A DNA stretch of 64,000 nt. Origin: Guptibacillus algicola (lineage in GTDB: Bacteria; Bacillota; Bacilli; Bacillales; Guptibacillaceae). The notes below the pieces were generated by a model. That model saw only the letters and a list, made by a program, of their open reading frames with translations, ran no database searches and was not told where the DNA came from. Of the stretch, positions 41,955-51,925 are shown one piece after another (the first letter of the stretch is position 1; every line of letters starts with the position of its first letter). The position numbers were made by a program, and so were the translations under genes. The stretch is taken from assembly GCF_020171805.1 (NCBI RefSeq), contig NZ_JAIVAF010000003.1:1054001-1118000 (forward strand), in the 5' to 3' direction.

Positions 41955-43034
41955 ATGAAGAAAGGGTATCTCATCTTAGAAAACGGAGCGGTTTTTGAAG
42001 GGGAACTAATGAATGATGAATGTGAAGCTTTTGGTGAAGTTGTCTTCAATACGAGTATGACGGGTTACCAAGAAATCGTTTCGGACCCTTCCTATGCAGG
42101 CCAAATCATCGTTTTTTGCTATCCTCAGATTGGAAATTATGGGATGAATGATCTCGATAATGAATGTGATCAACTTTTCTTGCATGGTGTCGTAACAGGA
42201 GAGCAGTGTGAAAGTCCGAATCACTACTTATCAAAAAACTCATTTTCAGAAGGATTACAAGAGAAAAAGATTCCATCGTTGTCAGGTGTCGATACCAGAG
42301 CCTTAGTTAAACTTTTAAGAGGCCATGGAACTATGAAAGGTAGAGTAACAGCACACTCACCGTACGAAGTTGTTAGCGACTTTGCATGTGAGAAAGAGTA
42401 TGTCCCGGTAGTTTCAACAAAAGAAATAACTACCTATCGAGCAAACGGTCCGCGCATCATTTTGATCGACTATGGTTACAAGAAATCTATATTAACTTCC
42501 TTACAGAAGCTAGGATGTGAAGTGACGGTGGTTCCATTCGACACAAGTTTTGAAAGTATAGCTGAGCTTAATCCAGCAGGTGTCGTGTTGAGTAATGGAC
42601 CAGGAGACCCACAACATCTATCCTCTCACTTCCAGACGATTCGAAGAATAAGTGAAACGTATCCTGTATTTGGAATTTGCCTTGGTCATCAGCTTTTAGC
42701 CCTTGCTCATGGAGCTACAACACGTAAGCTGCTATTCGGGCATAGAGGATCTAATCATCCTGTGAAACATACCGAGACTGGGAAGGTATATATTACATCG
42801 CAGAACCATGGCTATGAAGTCGTTAAGGAGAGTCTTGAACAAACGAATTTCAGTGTCACTTTTACTAATATAAACGACAATACAGTCGAAGGGTTAAAAC
42901 ATAACGAGTACATCATTGAATCCGTTCAATTCCACCCAGAAGCTCACGCAGGTCCTTCAGATACTGGATTTTTGTTTGAGTCTTTTATACAGCAAATCTT
43001 ACAAACAGGAGAACAGCATTATGCCTTTACGTAA
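41955..43034 (+). CDS. carA: Carbamoyl-phosphate synthase small subunit
   Basis: 359 residues. Glutamine amidotransferase subunit: an N-terminal CarA-specific domain (ENGAVFEGELMN start) and a C-terminal class I GATase with nucleophile Cys in VFGICLGHQLLALA (about residue 237) and His/Glu in VQFHPEAHAGP. It feeds ammonia to CarB. Placement inside the arg operon marks this as the arginine-regulated isozyme. GGGGGAGG precedes ATG 41955. Overlaps carB by 14 bases. Confidence 0.94.
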   Translation: MKKGYLILENGAVFEGELMNDECEAFGEVVFNTSMTGYQEIVSDPSYAGQIIVFCYPQIGNYGMNDLDNECDQLFLHGVVTGEQCESPNHYLSKNSFSEGLQEKKIPSLSGVDTRALVKLLRGHGTMKGRVTAHSPYEVVSDFACEKEYVPVVSTKEITTYRANGPRIILIDYGYKKSILTSLQKLGCEVTVVPFDTSFESIAELNPAGVVLSNGPGDPQHLSSHFQTIRRISETYPVFGICLGHQLLALAHGATTRKLLFGHRGSNHPVKHTETGKVYITSQNHGYEVVKESLEQTNFSVTFTNINDNTVEGLKHNEYIIESVQFHPEAHAGPSDTGFLFESFIQQILQTGEQHYAFT

Positions 43035-46000
43035 AGAATTGAAAAAAGTCGTTATTCTTGGCTCAGGACCGATCGTGATCGGGCAAGCAGCAGAATTTGA
43101 TTATGCAGGGACCCAGGCGTGTCTTGCTCTAAAAGAAGAAGGAATCGAAGTAGTTTTGATCAACAGTAACCCAGCTACCATTATGACAGATCGTTCAATT
43201 GCTGATCGGGTCTACATGGAGCCGATGACGCTTGAGTACGTGGAAGAAATACTAAGAAAAGAGCAACCAGATGGATTAATAGGAACACTAGGCGGCCAAA
43301 CTGGCTTGAACCTTACTGTGAACCTTTATGAGAAAGGAATTCTAGAAAAACATAACGTCGAACTACTTGGTACTTCTGTAGAGTCAATACAAAACGGGGA
43401 AGACCGAGAGAAATTCAGACAGAAGATGATTGATATCGGTGAGTCAGTTCCAGAATCAAAGATTGCACTTACAATCCAAGAAGCCTTGATGTTTGCAACG
43501 GAAATCGGATATCCGATAATGGTTCGACCAGCCTATACTCTCGGAGGAGAAGGCGGCGGATTTGCTGCGAATCATAAGGAACTGATTGATATTGTAGAAA
43601 GAGGGTTATCATTAAGTCCGATCAATCAGGTGTTGATTGAAAAAAGTATGCTCGGATGGAAAGAAATCGAATATGAGGTCATGCGTGATAAGAACGATAC
43701 TTGTATGATCGTGTGTAATATGGAAAACATGGATCCGGTTGGCATTCATACTGGGGATTCGATTGTAGTTGCCCCCTCACAAACCTTAAATGATTACCAA
43801 TACCAAATGCTTCGAGACGTTTCATTGAAAGTGATAAGAGCACTCGATGTCATCGGTGGGTGTAATATTCAAATCGGACTGAATCCAGAATCAAATGATT
43901 ATTATATTATCGAGGTGAATCCAAGAGTGAGTCGTTCGTCTGCACTCGCTTCCAAAGCAACCGGTTATCCAATCGCACGCATGGCAGCGAAATGTGCGAT
44001 CGGCTACACGCTTGATGAATTGCCAAATCCTATTACAGGCACTACCTATGCTGCTTTTGAACCTGCACTCGATTACCTCGTAGTTAAACTACCTAGATTT
44101 CCTTTTGATAAGTTTCCAGAAGGAGATCGAGTTTTAGGTACACAAATGAAAGCGACAGGAGAAGTAATGGCGATCGATCGCAGTTTTGAAGGTGCACTGA
44201 ATAAAGCAGTACGATCACTCGAAATCGGTCGATACGCACTAACTGGTGATTCATACACTGATCTAAACGATAAAGTACTCCTGCAAAAGCTGACGATTCC
44301 AACCGATGAACGATTGTTTTTCATTGGTGAAGCGTTTAAACGAGGATATACGATTGAAACTGTCCAAAAGCATACGTCGATTGACACTTGGTTTCTCGTG
44401 AAGATAAAAAAAATCATTGATTGTGAACTTGAATTGAAGAATAGAAGTGACCTTTCTTCTGAAATACTCATCAACTCAAAAAAACTAAATATTAGTGACT
44501 CATTTATTGCAAATGTAACTGGAATAAGTATCGACGACATTCAAAGACAATGTAAAAAGGTAGGAATAGAGCGAGGAATGAAGCAGGTCGATACGTGTGC
44601 TGGAGAGTTTGAAGCGATAACACCATATTTCTACTCAACTTTCCTTGGAAAAGATGAAGCCGAAGATCAGCGAGAACCATCCATTCTCATTCTTGGATCA
44701 GGTCCGATAAGAATCGGTCAAGGCGTCGAGTTTGATTATTGTTCCGTACATGCAACACTCGCTGTTAAGAAATTCGGATTCCGTTCCGTTGTAATGAACA
44801 ATAATCCAGAAACCGTTAGTACTGATTACTCGATCGCTGACCGCTTATACTTCGAACCTCTTGCGATTGAGGATGTTCTAGCGGTTATTGAGAAGGAAAA
44901 CATTTCAGGTGTTGTTGTTCAATTCGGCGGTCAAACAGCTATTAATCTTGCAGAAGAATTGCATGAAAGAGGCATTCCAGTACTTGGTACGCCTGTTGAA
45001 AACATAAATAAAGTAGAAGATCGAGACCAGTTTTATCAACTATTAGATTCTTTGCGAATTCCTTACATCGAAGGCAGAATTGCTTTTAAACCTGAAGAAA
45101 TGGAGAGGTTAGCAGAGGAATTAACGTTCCCAATCATCGTTAGACCTTCATACGTTATCGGTGGGCAGAATATGTTTATTTTTAGAAACATGGATGAACT
45201 GAAACGATATGCAAAAAAGCTAGGTTCAAGTTCAAAGAAGATGTGGCCTTTTCTTTTAGATCGATTTGTTGAAGGAACAGAATGTGAAGTAGATGTGATT
45301 TGTAATGGGAACGAAATAGCAATCCCTGGTATTATGGAGCATCTCGAAAGAGCGGGAGTCCATTCTGGAGATAGTACGGCTATCTACCCACCAGTATCAC
45401 TAACTGATGAACAGAAAAGAACGATTACATCATACTGTGAAAAACTATCCATCGCACTCGATTGTAGAGGGCTGATGAATATTCAATTCGTAATTAGTGA
45501 AGGCATTATTTATGTTTTAGAAATTAATCCACGAGCATCGAGAACAGTTCCTTTGATGAGTAAAGTAACGAATGTTCCAATCGTTGAATGGGCGATCGAG
45601 GCACAGCTAAATAAACGTAGTTCACTACCACAGAAAGGTCTTTTGAAAGAACAGCCATATTTCACTGTTAAATTTCCAATCTTTTCAAATGGTAAGTTGA
45701 AGAACGTAGACCATGTATTAGGTCCTGAAATGAAATCGACAGGTGAAGTACTCGCTATTGCGAATACGATTGATGAAGCATTGAGTAAAGCCATTCTTCC
45801 TACAGTAGAATCAAGCCTTCCAAAAGCAATATTATGCTCAGTTAGTAACGAAGCGAAAAAAGCATCTCTTCCATTACTTGATGAGTTAACTAAAAAAGGC
45901 ATCAAAGTGTTTGCAACACCTGGAACTTATCACTTTTTGGACGATAATAGTATTCCTTCAAACAAGGTTGGAAAGAACACTTCTGAAATAGAAGAGCTAT

Positions 46001-46215
46001 TAAATGGAGAAATCGAAGCGATTATTTCCATACCAACAATTGGACGTGAGAAAGATCGATTCGGCTTCAAGATCAGAGCGCTCGGCACTCGATACAAAAT
46101 TCCGTGTTTTACACACCTAGACACGTTACAACTAATTAATATGAGTGTTCCAAAGACTACATCTGTAACATCAATACAAGAATGGCATGCGTTTTCACAG
46201 GTACACGCACATTAG
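43021..46215 (+). CDS. carB: Carbamoyl-phosphate synthase large subunit
   Basis: 1,064 residues, full length. Two homologous ATP-grasp halves: [19 protein letters not shown] at the first and [19 protein letters not shown] at the second; ATP-binding GGEGGG and [11 protein letters not shown]; the C-terminal MGS-like allosteric domain (about 930-1064, [15 protein letters not shown]) is present. ATG 43021 has AGGAGAAC upstream and lies inside carA; the longer frame to 42916 is rejected. It makes carbamoyl phosphate for the next gene, argF. Confidence 0.95.
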   Translation: MPLRKELKKVVILGSGPIVIGQAAEFDYAGTQACLALKEEGIEVVLINSNPATIMTDRSIADRVYMEPMTLEYVEEILRKEQPDGLIGTLGGQTGLNLTVNLYEKGILEKHNVELLGTSVESIQNGEDREKFRQKMIDIGESVPESKIALTIQEALMFATEIGYPIMVRPAYTLGGEGGGFAANHKELIDIVERGLSLSPINQVLIEKSMLGWKEIEYEVMRDKNDTCMIVCNMENMDPVGIHTGDSIVVAPSQTLNDYQYQMLRDVSLKVIRALDVIGGCNIQIGLNPESNDYYIIEVNPRVSRSSALASKATGYPIARMAAKCAIGYTLDELPNPITGTTYAAFEPALDYLVVKLPRFPFDKFPEGDRVLGTQMKATGEVMAIDRSFEGALNKAVRSLEIGRYALTGDSYTDLNDKVLLQKLTIPTDERLFFIGEAFKRGYTIETVQKHTSIDTWFLVKIKKIIDCELELKNRSDLSSEILINSKKLNISDSFIANVTGISIDDIQRQCKKVGIERGMKQVDTCAGEFEAITPYFYSTFLGKDEAEDQREPSILILGSGPIRIGQGVEFDYCSVHATLAVKKFGFRSVVMNNNPETVSTDYSIADRLYFEPLAIEDVLAVIEKENISGVVVQFGGQTAINLAEELHERGIPVLGTPVENINKVEDRDQFYQLLDSLRIPYIEGRIAFKPEEMERLAEELTFPIIVRPSYVIGGQNMFIFRNMDELKRYAKKLGSSSKKMWPFLLDRFVEGTECEVDVICNGNEIAIPGIMEHLERAGVHSGDSTAIYPPVSLTDEQKRTITSYCEKLSIALDCRGLMNIQFVISEGIIYVLEINPRASRTVPLMSKVTNVPIVEWAIEAQLNKRSSLPQKGLLKEQPYFTVKFPIFSNGKLKNVDHVLGPEMKSTGEVLAIANTIDEALSKAILPTVESSLPKAILCSVSNEAKKASLPLLDELTKKGIKVFATPGTYHFLDDNSIPSNKVGKNTSEIEELLNGEIEAIISIPTIGREKDRFGFKIRALGTRYKIPCFTHLDTLQLINMSVPKTTSVTSIQEWHAFSQVHAH

Positions 46216-46228
46216 AAGGGATGATAAG

Positions 46229-47200
46229 ATGATGCAATCATTGCAATTCAAAGAGAAAAACATAAAAGCTAATTTAAAAGGGAAGGATTTTTTAACGATA
46301 AATGACTTATCTTCAGATGAGATTATGTATCTATTAACAGTTGCTGAGGAATTAAAACAGTTACAAAAGCAGGGGATACCTCATGAAGAACTAAAGGGGA
46401 AAGTCCTAGGTATGATATTTGAAAAATCTTCTACAAGAACTCGTGTCTCTTTTGAAGTGGCGATGTTACAGCTTGGGGGGCATGCACTTTTTCTAAGTTC
46501 TAAAGACATTCAGTTAGGGCGTGGAGAGACAGTGGAAGATACTGCAAACGTTCTTTCAGGGTATCTCGATGGTGTTATGATCCGTACATTCGGCCATGAC
46601 ACTATTGAACGTTTCGCAAACGCATCTTCAATACCAGTCATCAACGGACTAACCGACCTTCATCATCCAGCACAAATCCTAGCTGATCTTCTAACGATCT
46701 TAGAACATAAAGGCTACTTAAAGGGTCTAAAAGCAGCTTACTTTGGGGATGGGAACAATGTTGCACACTCTTTAATCGAAGGAGCCGCAAAAGTCGGGAT
46801 GCATTTTTCGATTGCTTGTCCTGAAGGGTATGAACCAGATGAATCAATCTTAACGAAAGCGAAAGAAATCGCTAAAGAAACGGGCTCTATCATCGAAGTG
46901 ACTACTAATCCAGTGATTGCTGTAAACGAAGCAGATGTCATTATTACAGATGTATGGGCAAGTATGGGGCAAGAAGAAGAACAAGAAGAACGTAAAGGCG
47001 TATTTGAACCATACCAAGTCAATGAAGAGCTATGCATAAAAGCGAATGAAAAATACATCTTTATGCATTGCTTGCCAGCTCACCGTGGCGAAGAGGTTAC
47101 AACAGGCATTATAGACGGTCCACATTCAGTTGTTTACCAGGAAGCAGAAAATCGCCTACACGCACAAAAAGCACTTTTAAAAATTTTGTTAAAAAGTTGA
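46229..47200 (+). CDS. argF: Ornithine carbamoyltransferase
   Basis: 323 residues. It joins carbamoyl phosphate and ornithine to citrulline. Carbamoyl-phosphate loop [12 protein letters not shown] (about 61-72), [32 protein letters not shown] for ornithine, and [11 protein letters not shown] with catalytic Cys. ATG 46229 is eight bases from AGAAGGG; ATG 46221 is too close. Last gene of the first arg unit. Confidence 0.95.
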   Translation: MMQSLQFKEKNIKANLKGKDFLTINDLSSDEIMYLLTVAEELKQLQKQGIPHEELKGKVLGMIFEKSSTRTRVSFEVAMLQLGGHALFLSSKDIQLGRGETVEDTANVLSGYLDGVMIRTFGHDTIERFANASSIPVINGLTDLHHPAQILADLLTILEHKGYLKGLKAAYFGDGNNVAHSLIEGAAKVGMHFSIACPEGYEPDESILTKAKEIAKETGSIIEVTTNPVIAVNEADVIITDVWASMGQEEEQEERKGVFEPYQVNEELCIKANEKYIFMHCLPAHRGEEVTTGIIDGPHSVVYQEAENRLHAQKALLKILLKS

Positions 47201-47216
47201 TTTTTTTTGATGCAAT

Positions 47217-47245
47217 TTGAATAAATATACGTTAGTATATATATT
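47217..47245 (+). promoter_or_regulatory. argG promoter with ARG-box-like site
   Basis: TTGAAT (47217-47222), 17 bp, TATATT (47240-47245). The -35 is part of TGAATAAATATAC, a partial match to the ARG box TGAATWWWWATTCA. No convincing terminator separates argF from argG, so read-through is also likely. Confidence 0.55.
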
Positions 47246-47270
47246 AATACAAAGATAGGGAGTGGATCAC

Positions 47271-48506
47271 ATGAGTAAAGAGAAACTGATTCTTGCTTAT
47301 TCTGGAGGACTAGATACGTCAATCTCTATAAAATGGCTTCAAGAAAAATATAATTATGAAGTCATCGCACTTGGACTTGATGTTGGAGAAGGGAAAGATC
47401 TAGAAACCATTAAAGATAAAGCGCTGAAAGTTGGCGCTTCGAAAGCATATATGATCGAAGGTAAAGAATTACTTGCTGAAGAGTACCTCTTACCCGCATT
47501 AAAAGCCAATGCACTTTATGAAGGAAAGTATCCACTTTCATCAGCACTATCACGTCCATTGATTTCTAAGCTTCTTGTAGAAGCAGCAGAAAAAGAAGGC
47601 GCAACAGCAGTTGCTCATGGGTGTACAGGAAAAGGAAATGATCAAGTACGATTTGAAGTTTCCATTCAAGCATTAAATCCTGATTTGAAAGTCATTGCTC
47701 CCGTCCGTGAATGGGGAATGACTCGTGACGAACAGATTGCGTATGCAGAAGAAAAAGGGATACCGATTCCAGTAAAATTAGATAATCCATTTTCAATCGA
47801 TGCGAATATATGGGGGCGTGCTTGTGAAGCTGGTGTGCTTGAAGACCCATGGGCGGAAGCACCTGAAGCTGCATTTGATTGGACGGCACCGATTGAAATG
47901 ACTCCAGACATCCCGGAATATATTGAAGTGGACTTTGAAGAAGGACGTCCAGTAGCTTTAAATGGAGAAGCGTTAGGCCTCGTTGATTTGATTGAGAAGC
48001 TTAACGATATCGGAGGAAAACATGGGATTGGTCGTATCGATCACATTGAAAATCGTCTTGTTGGCATTAAATCAAGAGAAGTTTATGAAAACCCAGGAGC
48101 TCTAATCTTAATCAACGCTCATAAAGAACTTGAGTTTCTAACTCATACACGTGAAGTATCACAGTTTAAAACTACCATTGACCAACAAATGTCTAAACTC
48201 ATTTATGATGGTTTATGGTATTCACCACTTCGTCAAGCTCTTGAAGGATTTATTAATGAAACGCAGAAAGTGGTTAACGGGAAGATCCGTATTAAACTTC
48301 ATAAAGGCACAAGCACAGTAGTTGGACGTCAATCAGAGAATTCCCTCTACAATGAACAACTAGCGACATACCTAAAAGGAGATCTATTCGATCATGAGGC
48401 TGCTGTTGGATTCATCAAACTTTGGGGCTTGCCAACAAAAGTAAATGCGGAGGTTCATAAAAAGACAAGTGCGGATAGCATTATAAAGCATAAAGTTCAT
48501 CAATAA
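47271..48506 (+). CDS. argG: Argininosuccinate synthase
   Basis: 411 residues. ATP pyrophosphatase-type enzyme joining citrulline and aspartate. PP-loop [16 protein letters not shown] (residues 8-23), [12 protein letters not shown], and the C-terminal [20 protein letters not shown] (dimerising region, split as KIRIKLHKG and VVGRQS). ATG 47271 gives nine bases to AGGGAG; GTG 47262 abuts it. 12 bp before argH. Confidence 0.95.
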   Translation: MSKEKLILAYSGGLDTSISIKWLQEKYNYEVIALGLDVGEGKDLETIKDKALKVGASKAYMIEGKELLAEEYLLPALKANALYEGKYPLSSALSRPLISKLLVEAAEKEGATAVAHGCTGKGNDQVRFEVSIQALNPDLKVIAPVREWGMTRDEQIAYAEEKGIPIPVKLDNPFSIDANIWGRACEAGVLEDPWAEAPEAAFDWTAPIEMTPDIPEYIEVDFEEGRPVALNGEALGLVDLIEKLNDIGGKHGIGRIDHIENRLVGIKSREVYENPGALILINAHKELEFLTHTREVSQFKTTIDQQMSKLIYDGLWYSPLRQALEGFINETQKVVNGKIRIKLHKGTSTVVGRQSENSLYNEQLATYLKGDLFDHEAAVGFIKLWGLPTKVNAEVHKKTSADSIIKHKVHQ

Positions 48507-48518
48507 GGAGAGGTTAGT

Positions 48519-49910
48519 GTGTCTAAGTTATGGGGAGGACGCTTTACAAAACAAACCAATAAGCTCGTTGAAGAATATACAGCATCCATTCAATTTGATA
48601 AAGAATTAGCAGAAGAAGATATTGAGGGTAGTCTCGCCCATGTTCAAATGTTGTCTGAGTGTGGTGTGATCACAAAAAATGACAAGGAGGAGATCAAACG
48701 AGGTCTGAATGTCGTTTTAGAAAAAATCCAATCTGGTGAGTTTGAATACGATGTATCTCATGAAGATATTCACATGAACATCGAAAAGGCACTTATTGAA
48801 GAAATTGGACCTGTAGGTGGTAAGCTTCACACAGGTAGAAGCAGAAATGACCAAGTTGCTACAGACATGCATATGTATCTTGTGAAAAAAGTGAAGCAAT
48901 TCATCGCTCATATAGAATTAGTCCAAGAGGCAATTCTTACACAAGCTGAAGAACACTTAGAAACTGTTTTACCGGGATACACACACTTACAGAGAGCCCA
49001 GCCAGTTTCATTCGCTCATCATATCCTTGCATATTTCTGGATGTTCGAACGTGACAAAGAAAGATTTCAAGATAGTTTAAAACGTTCGAACATGATGCCG
49101 CTTGGAGCAGGTGCTCTTGCTGGAACAACATTTCCTATCGACAGACATCGTTCTGCTGAGCTACTAGGGTTTGACAGTGTGTATCCTAACAGTATGGACG
49201 CTGTTAGCGATCGTGATTTTATTCTTGAATTCTTATCAAATGCCTCTATGCTGATGATGCACATGTCTCGATTATCTGAAGAGTTAGTGATCTGGAGCAG
49301 CCAGGAGTTTCAGTTCATCGAACTAGATGATTCCTTCTGTACAGGATCTAGCATAATGCCACAGAAGAAAAATCCTGATGTACCTGAGTTATTAAGAGCG
49401 AAAACGGGGCGAGTGTATGGAAATCTCTTTAGTTTACTTACTGTCTTAAAAGGATTGCCGCTTGCTTATAACAAAGATATGCAAGAAGACAAAGAAGGGA
49501 TGTTCGACACGGCTAAAACGCTCGATGGAGCGTTGCAGCTTCTTGCTCCGATGATTGCAACGATGACCGTTAAGAAAGAAAACATGAAGCAAGCTGTAAA
49601 TGAAGACTATTCGAATGCTACAGATATAGCAGACTATCTTGTGAACAAAGGGATGACGTTTAGAGAATCACATGAAATGATAGGGAAAATCGTTCTCCAT
49701 TGTATCCAACAAAATAAGTATTTACTGGACCTTAGTCTAGATGAATACAAACAATTTAGTACATTATTTGAGGAAGACGTTTTTGAGATTCTAAAACCAT
49801 ATAATGTGATGAATGCAAGAAAAAGTTATGGTGGAACATCACCGGAACAAATTCAAAACCAGCTCGACTTAGCTAAAAAGCATCTTAAGCTTGTGGAAAA
49901 GATTACATGA
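48519..49910 (+). CDS. argH: Argininosuccinate lyase
   Basis: 463 residues. Fumarase/aspartase superfamily lyase releasing arginine and fumarate. [10 protein letters not shown] at the start, [29 protein letters not shown], and the superfamily signature [15 protein letters not shown] (about 280-294). GTG 48519 has AAGGAGAGG upstream. Completes arginine synthesis; followed by a non-coding stretch. Confidence 0.95.
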   Translation: MSKLWGGRFTKQTNKLVEEYTASIQFDKELAEEDIEGSLAHVQMLSECGVITKNDKEEIKRGLNVVLEKIQSGEFEYDVSHEDIHMNIEKALIEEIGPVGGKLHTGRSRNDQVATDMHMYLVKKVKQFIAHIELVQEAILTQAEEHLETVLPGYTHLQRAQPVSFAHHILAYFWMFERDKERFQDSLKRSNMMPLGAGALAGTTFPIDRHRSAELLGFDSVYPNSMDAVSDRDFILEFLSNASMLMMHMSRLSEELVIWSSQEFQFIELDDSFCTGSSIMPQKKNPDVPELLRAKTGRVYGNLFSLLTVLKGLPLAYNKDMQEDKEGMFDTAKTLDGALQLLAPMIATMTVKKENMKQAVNEDYSNATDIADYLVNKGMTFRESHEMIGKIVLHCIQQNKYLLDLSLDEYKQFSTLFEEDVFEILKPYNVMNARKSYGGTSPEQIQNQLDLAKKHLKLVEKIT

Positions 49911-50254
49911 AGAAAGGGCCCTACCCTTATGGATAAGACCCTCTTGAAGAAGGAAGGCTAGCTTTTGCTAATAAAGCGATGGGGTAAAACGGTAATTGTC
50001 TTTTGGAGACACCTCTTTCTAATGAAAGTTGTTAGAGCCTTGTTTTCCCAACAGAGTTGTTCAACGCGACCATCTCCCTAGATAACTTATCCGTAATTCC
50101 TTTTGCACTTTTAACTTCCCTCTTCAAAATATATGATGCTCACATTTCACAAAGATTATTCAGTTCTTTTCAACTTTTTCAAGGAATTCTTTCAGAATAG
50201 CGTTAGTCACCTGAGAGATACTATTCTTGAGAATAGGAAAGGAGGAGATGTCTT
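49911..50254. other. Non-coding stretch after argH
   Basis: 344 bases without a convincing gene. A weak hairpin (AGGG..CCTTAT with ATAAGACCCT, 49915-49942) may end the argGH transcript. Reading frames on both strands are short and lack ribosome sites. I see no repeat or RNA motif I can name. Confidence 0.4.
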
Positions 50255-50392
50255 TTGGGAAGAGGGAAAGCATTCGACCATAAGAAGAAGGGGATGGAAC
50301 GAAAACGTCCTCAGCACGCAGATCAAACAGCATTTCCAAACGAGGCCTCAACTGGTCATAAAACAGTTAAAAACGAAGAACGTGAAGAATAA
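50255..50392 (+). CDS. 45-residue basic small protein, spore-protein-like
   Basis: TTG 50255 lies nine bases after AAAGGAGG (50238-50245). The product begins MGRGKAFDHKKKGMERKRPQ and ends KNEEREE, rich in Lys, Arg, His and Glu with no hydrophobic segment. The MGR start and charge pattern recall small Bacillus sporulation-linked proteins of YfhD type, but the match is weak. A perfect terminator begins at its stop codon, supporting a real gene. Confidence 0.6.
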   Translation: MGRGKAFDHKKKGMERKRPQHADQTAFPNEASTGHKTVKNEEREE

Positions 50393-50416
50393 ATCCTGCC
50401 CTGCGGCAGGATTTTC
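50391..50416 (+). terminator. Terminator of the 45-residue gene
   Basis: AAATCCTGCC and GGCAGGATTT are perfectly complementary with a four-base loop. Confidence 0.85.
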
Positions 50417-50454
50417 AGTTTGTAGAGAAACTTGATTAATGTGTTCCCTATGCC

Positions 50455-50579
50455 GTAGGAGTTTGAATACCACAAGATTCCTGTGGACGAACGCCTGAGC
50501 CTTCTCGCGGACAAAATGCCGTCCACTCCGAGTCTAAAACGCCCGTTTTCCAAGGGAGTCGAGTGGTATTCACTCCTAC
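50455..50579. repeat. Large palindromic intergenic repeat A
   Basis: Ends are inverted repeats: GTAGGAG..GAATACCAC at 50455-50473 and GTGGTATTCACTCCTAC at 50563-50579. The G+C-rich interior has further pairing arms (CCTGTGGACGAACGCC, CGTCCACTCCGAG). No coding frame. It resembles Bacillaceae interspersed non-coding repeats of roughly this size. Confidence 0.6.
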
Positions 50580-50696
50580 TAGGTTGCAATCAATCAAAGG
50601 AAACTTTCCGACTGATTATTATGAAGTAGTCCTCTGCTTTATATCCTTAAAAGTAATTAAATTTGCTTTTCTTGTTTTCAAAACCACATATCCATG

Positions 50697-50830
50697 TTGA
50701 TTGGAGCGGAAGGATGCTTAACTCCTGCGGGACGTGCGGGACAGGTGAGACCCCACAGGAGCGTTTTGTAAAGCGACGAGGAGACTCACCGCCCGCGCCG
50801 CGGAAAGCGAGCATCCTGGAGCGAAAATCA
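50697..50830. repeat. Large palindromic intergenic repeat B (Bacillaceae GGAGCGGAAGG type)
   Basis: Ends TTGATTGGAGCGGAAGGATGCT-like and AGCATCCTGGAGCG..ATCA are inverted (about 50697-50718 and 50810-50830). Nested arms: CTCCTGCGGG with CCCACAGGAG, and GCGGGACAGGTGAG with CTCACCGCCCGC. I know this pattern (GGAGCGGAAGG ... CTCCTGCGGG ... CGAGGAG ... GCGGAAAGCG) as an abundant dispersed element in many Bacillus genomes. Markedly more G+C-rich than its surroundings. Confidence 0.75.
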
Positions 50831-50969
50831 CCTCACTATCCGTGTAGATGGTCTTTAAGACTTTCTCAACAATCTGAAAATCCTGCCGTTATCTTTACGC
50901 ACCTTGAGGTACAAAGTCTAATCCCTTACACTAAAAGTAAGAAAAAAATGTAAAAAAGGGGGATCATTT

Positions 50970-51845
50970 GTGCATTCGATCGGACTAGTTTTAGAAGGTG
51001 GCGGTATGAGGGGAGTATATACTGCCGGAGTACTTGAATATTTTATGGAACATGACCTTTATTTTCCCTATGTGATTGGAGTTTCTGCAGGAGCATGTAA
51101 CGCAGCATCTTATCTGTCTAGACAGAAAGGTAGAAATAGAAAAGTAACGATCGATTATGTAAATCATCCTGAATATTTGTCCTACAAAAATCTAATTAGA
51201 AAGAAACAGCTTTTTGGCATGGATTTAATCTTTAGTGACATACCGACGAAACATGTGCCCTTTGACTTTGAATCTTTTGCATCCACTACAGAACAGTTTA
51301 TTGTAGGCACGACAGACACAATTACAGGTGAACCTGTTTATTTTCAAAACGAGAAAACCCCTGAGCAGCTTCTATCGATTCTGAGAGCATCTAGCTCATT
51401 ACCTTTTATGGCTCCACCAGTGAAAGTGCAGGATAAACTCCTTTTAGATGGAGGAATTGCAGACCCAATTCCAGTTTTTAAATCAGAGCAGGATGGTAAT
51501 TCTCTAAATGTTGTTGTATTAACGAGAAATGCCGGGTATCGAAAGAAAAGGTCGAAGTTTTCCTGGTTTATCAAACGTTTATATAAGAAGAACCCACCCC
51601 TTGCATCAGCAATCAACTCTAGATATGAACGATACAATAGGACACTCGAGCATATTGAATCTAATCCTAAGCAATATTATGTGATTCAACCATCAAAACC
51701 TTTAGAAGTCGATCGAATTGAACGGTCGAAAGAAAGGTTATCAGCCCTTTATGATCAAGGGTACGAAGATACGAAGCGCCATCATGAACATCTACAGAAG
51801 TGGATTGAGACTAGCCAACTACGGTCAGATGAGATGGTGAAATAA
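50970..51845 (+). CDS. Patatin-like phospholipase
   Basis: 291 residues with the Ser-Asp dyad fold: oxyanion hole LVLEGGGMRGVYTAG (residues 6-20), nucleophile elbow GVSAGACNAA (Ser about 40), and DGGIADPIPV with the catalytic Asp (about 162). No signal peptide; probably a cytoplasmic or membrane-surface acyl hydrolase of the bacterial YjjU/RssA-like group. The C-terminus is basic and helical. GTG 50970 has AAAAGGGGGAT upstream. Alone, directly after repeat B. Confidence 0.85.
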   Translation: MHSIGLVLEGGGMRGVYTAGVLEYFMEHDLYFPYVIGVSAGACNAASYLSRQKGRNRKVTIDYVNHPEYLSYKNLIRKKQLFGMDLIFSDIPTKHVPFDFESFASTTEQFIVGTTDTITGEPVYFQNEKTPEQLLSILRASSSLPFMAPPVKVQDKLLLDGGIADPIPVFKSEQDGNSLNVVVLTRNAGYRKKRSKFSWFIKRLYKKNPPLASAINSRYERYNRTLEHIESNPKQYYVIQPSKPLEVDRIERSKERLSALYDQGYEDTKRHHEHLQKWIETSQLRSDEMVK

Positions 51846-51925
51846 ACTTCTCCTAAACAGTTAATATGTTTTGAATTGTTTTTTCCTGGGAATACATCCT
51901 TCATCAACACGTAGGAGGTATTCAA

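Noticed and set aside
44073-44540. 155-codon frame antisense to carB
   Set aside because: Shadow of a strongly conserved gene; no start signals or recognisable motif.
50133-50435. 100-codon open frame overlapping the 45-residue gene
   Set aside because: No ribosome site, atypical composition, extends through the terminator hairpin; the short frame has a perfect site and stop at the terminator.
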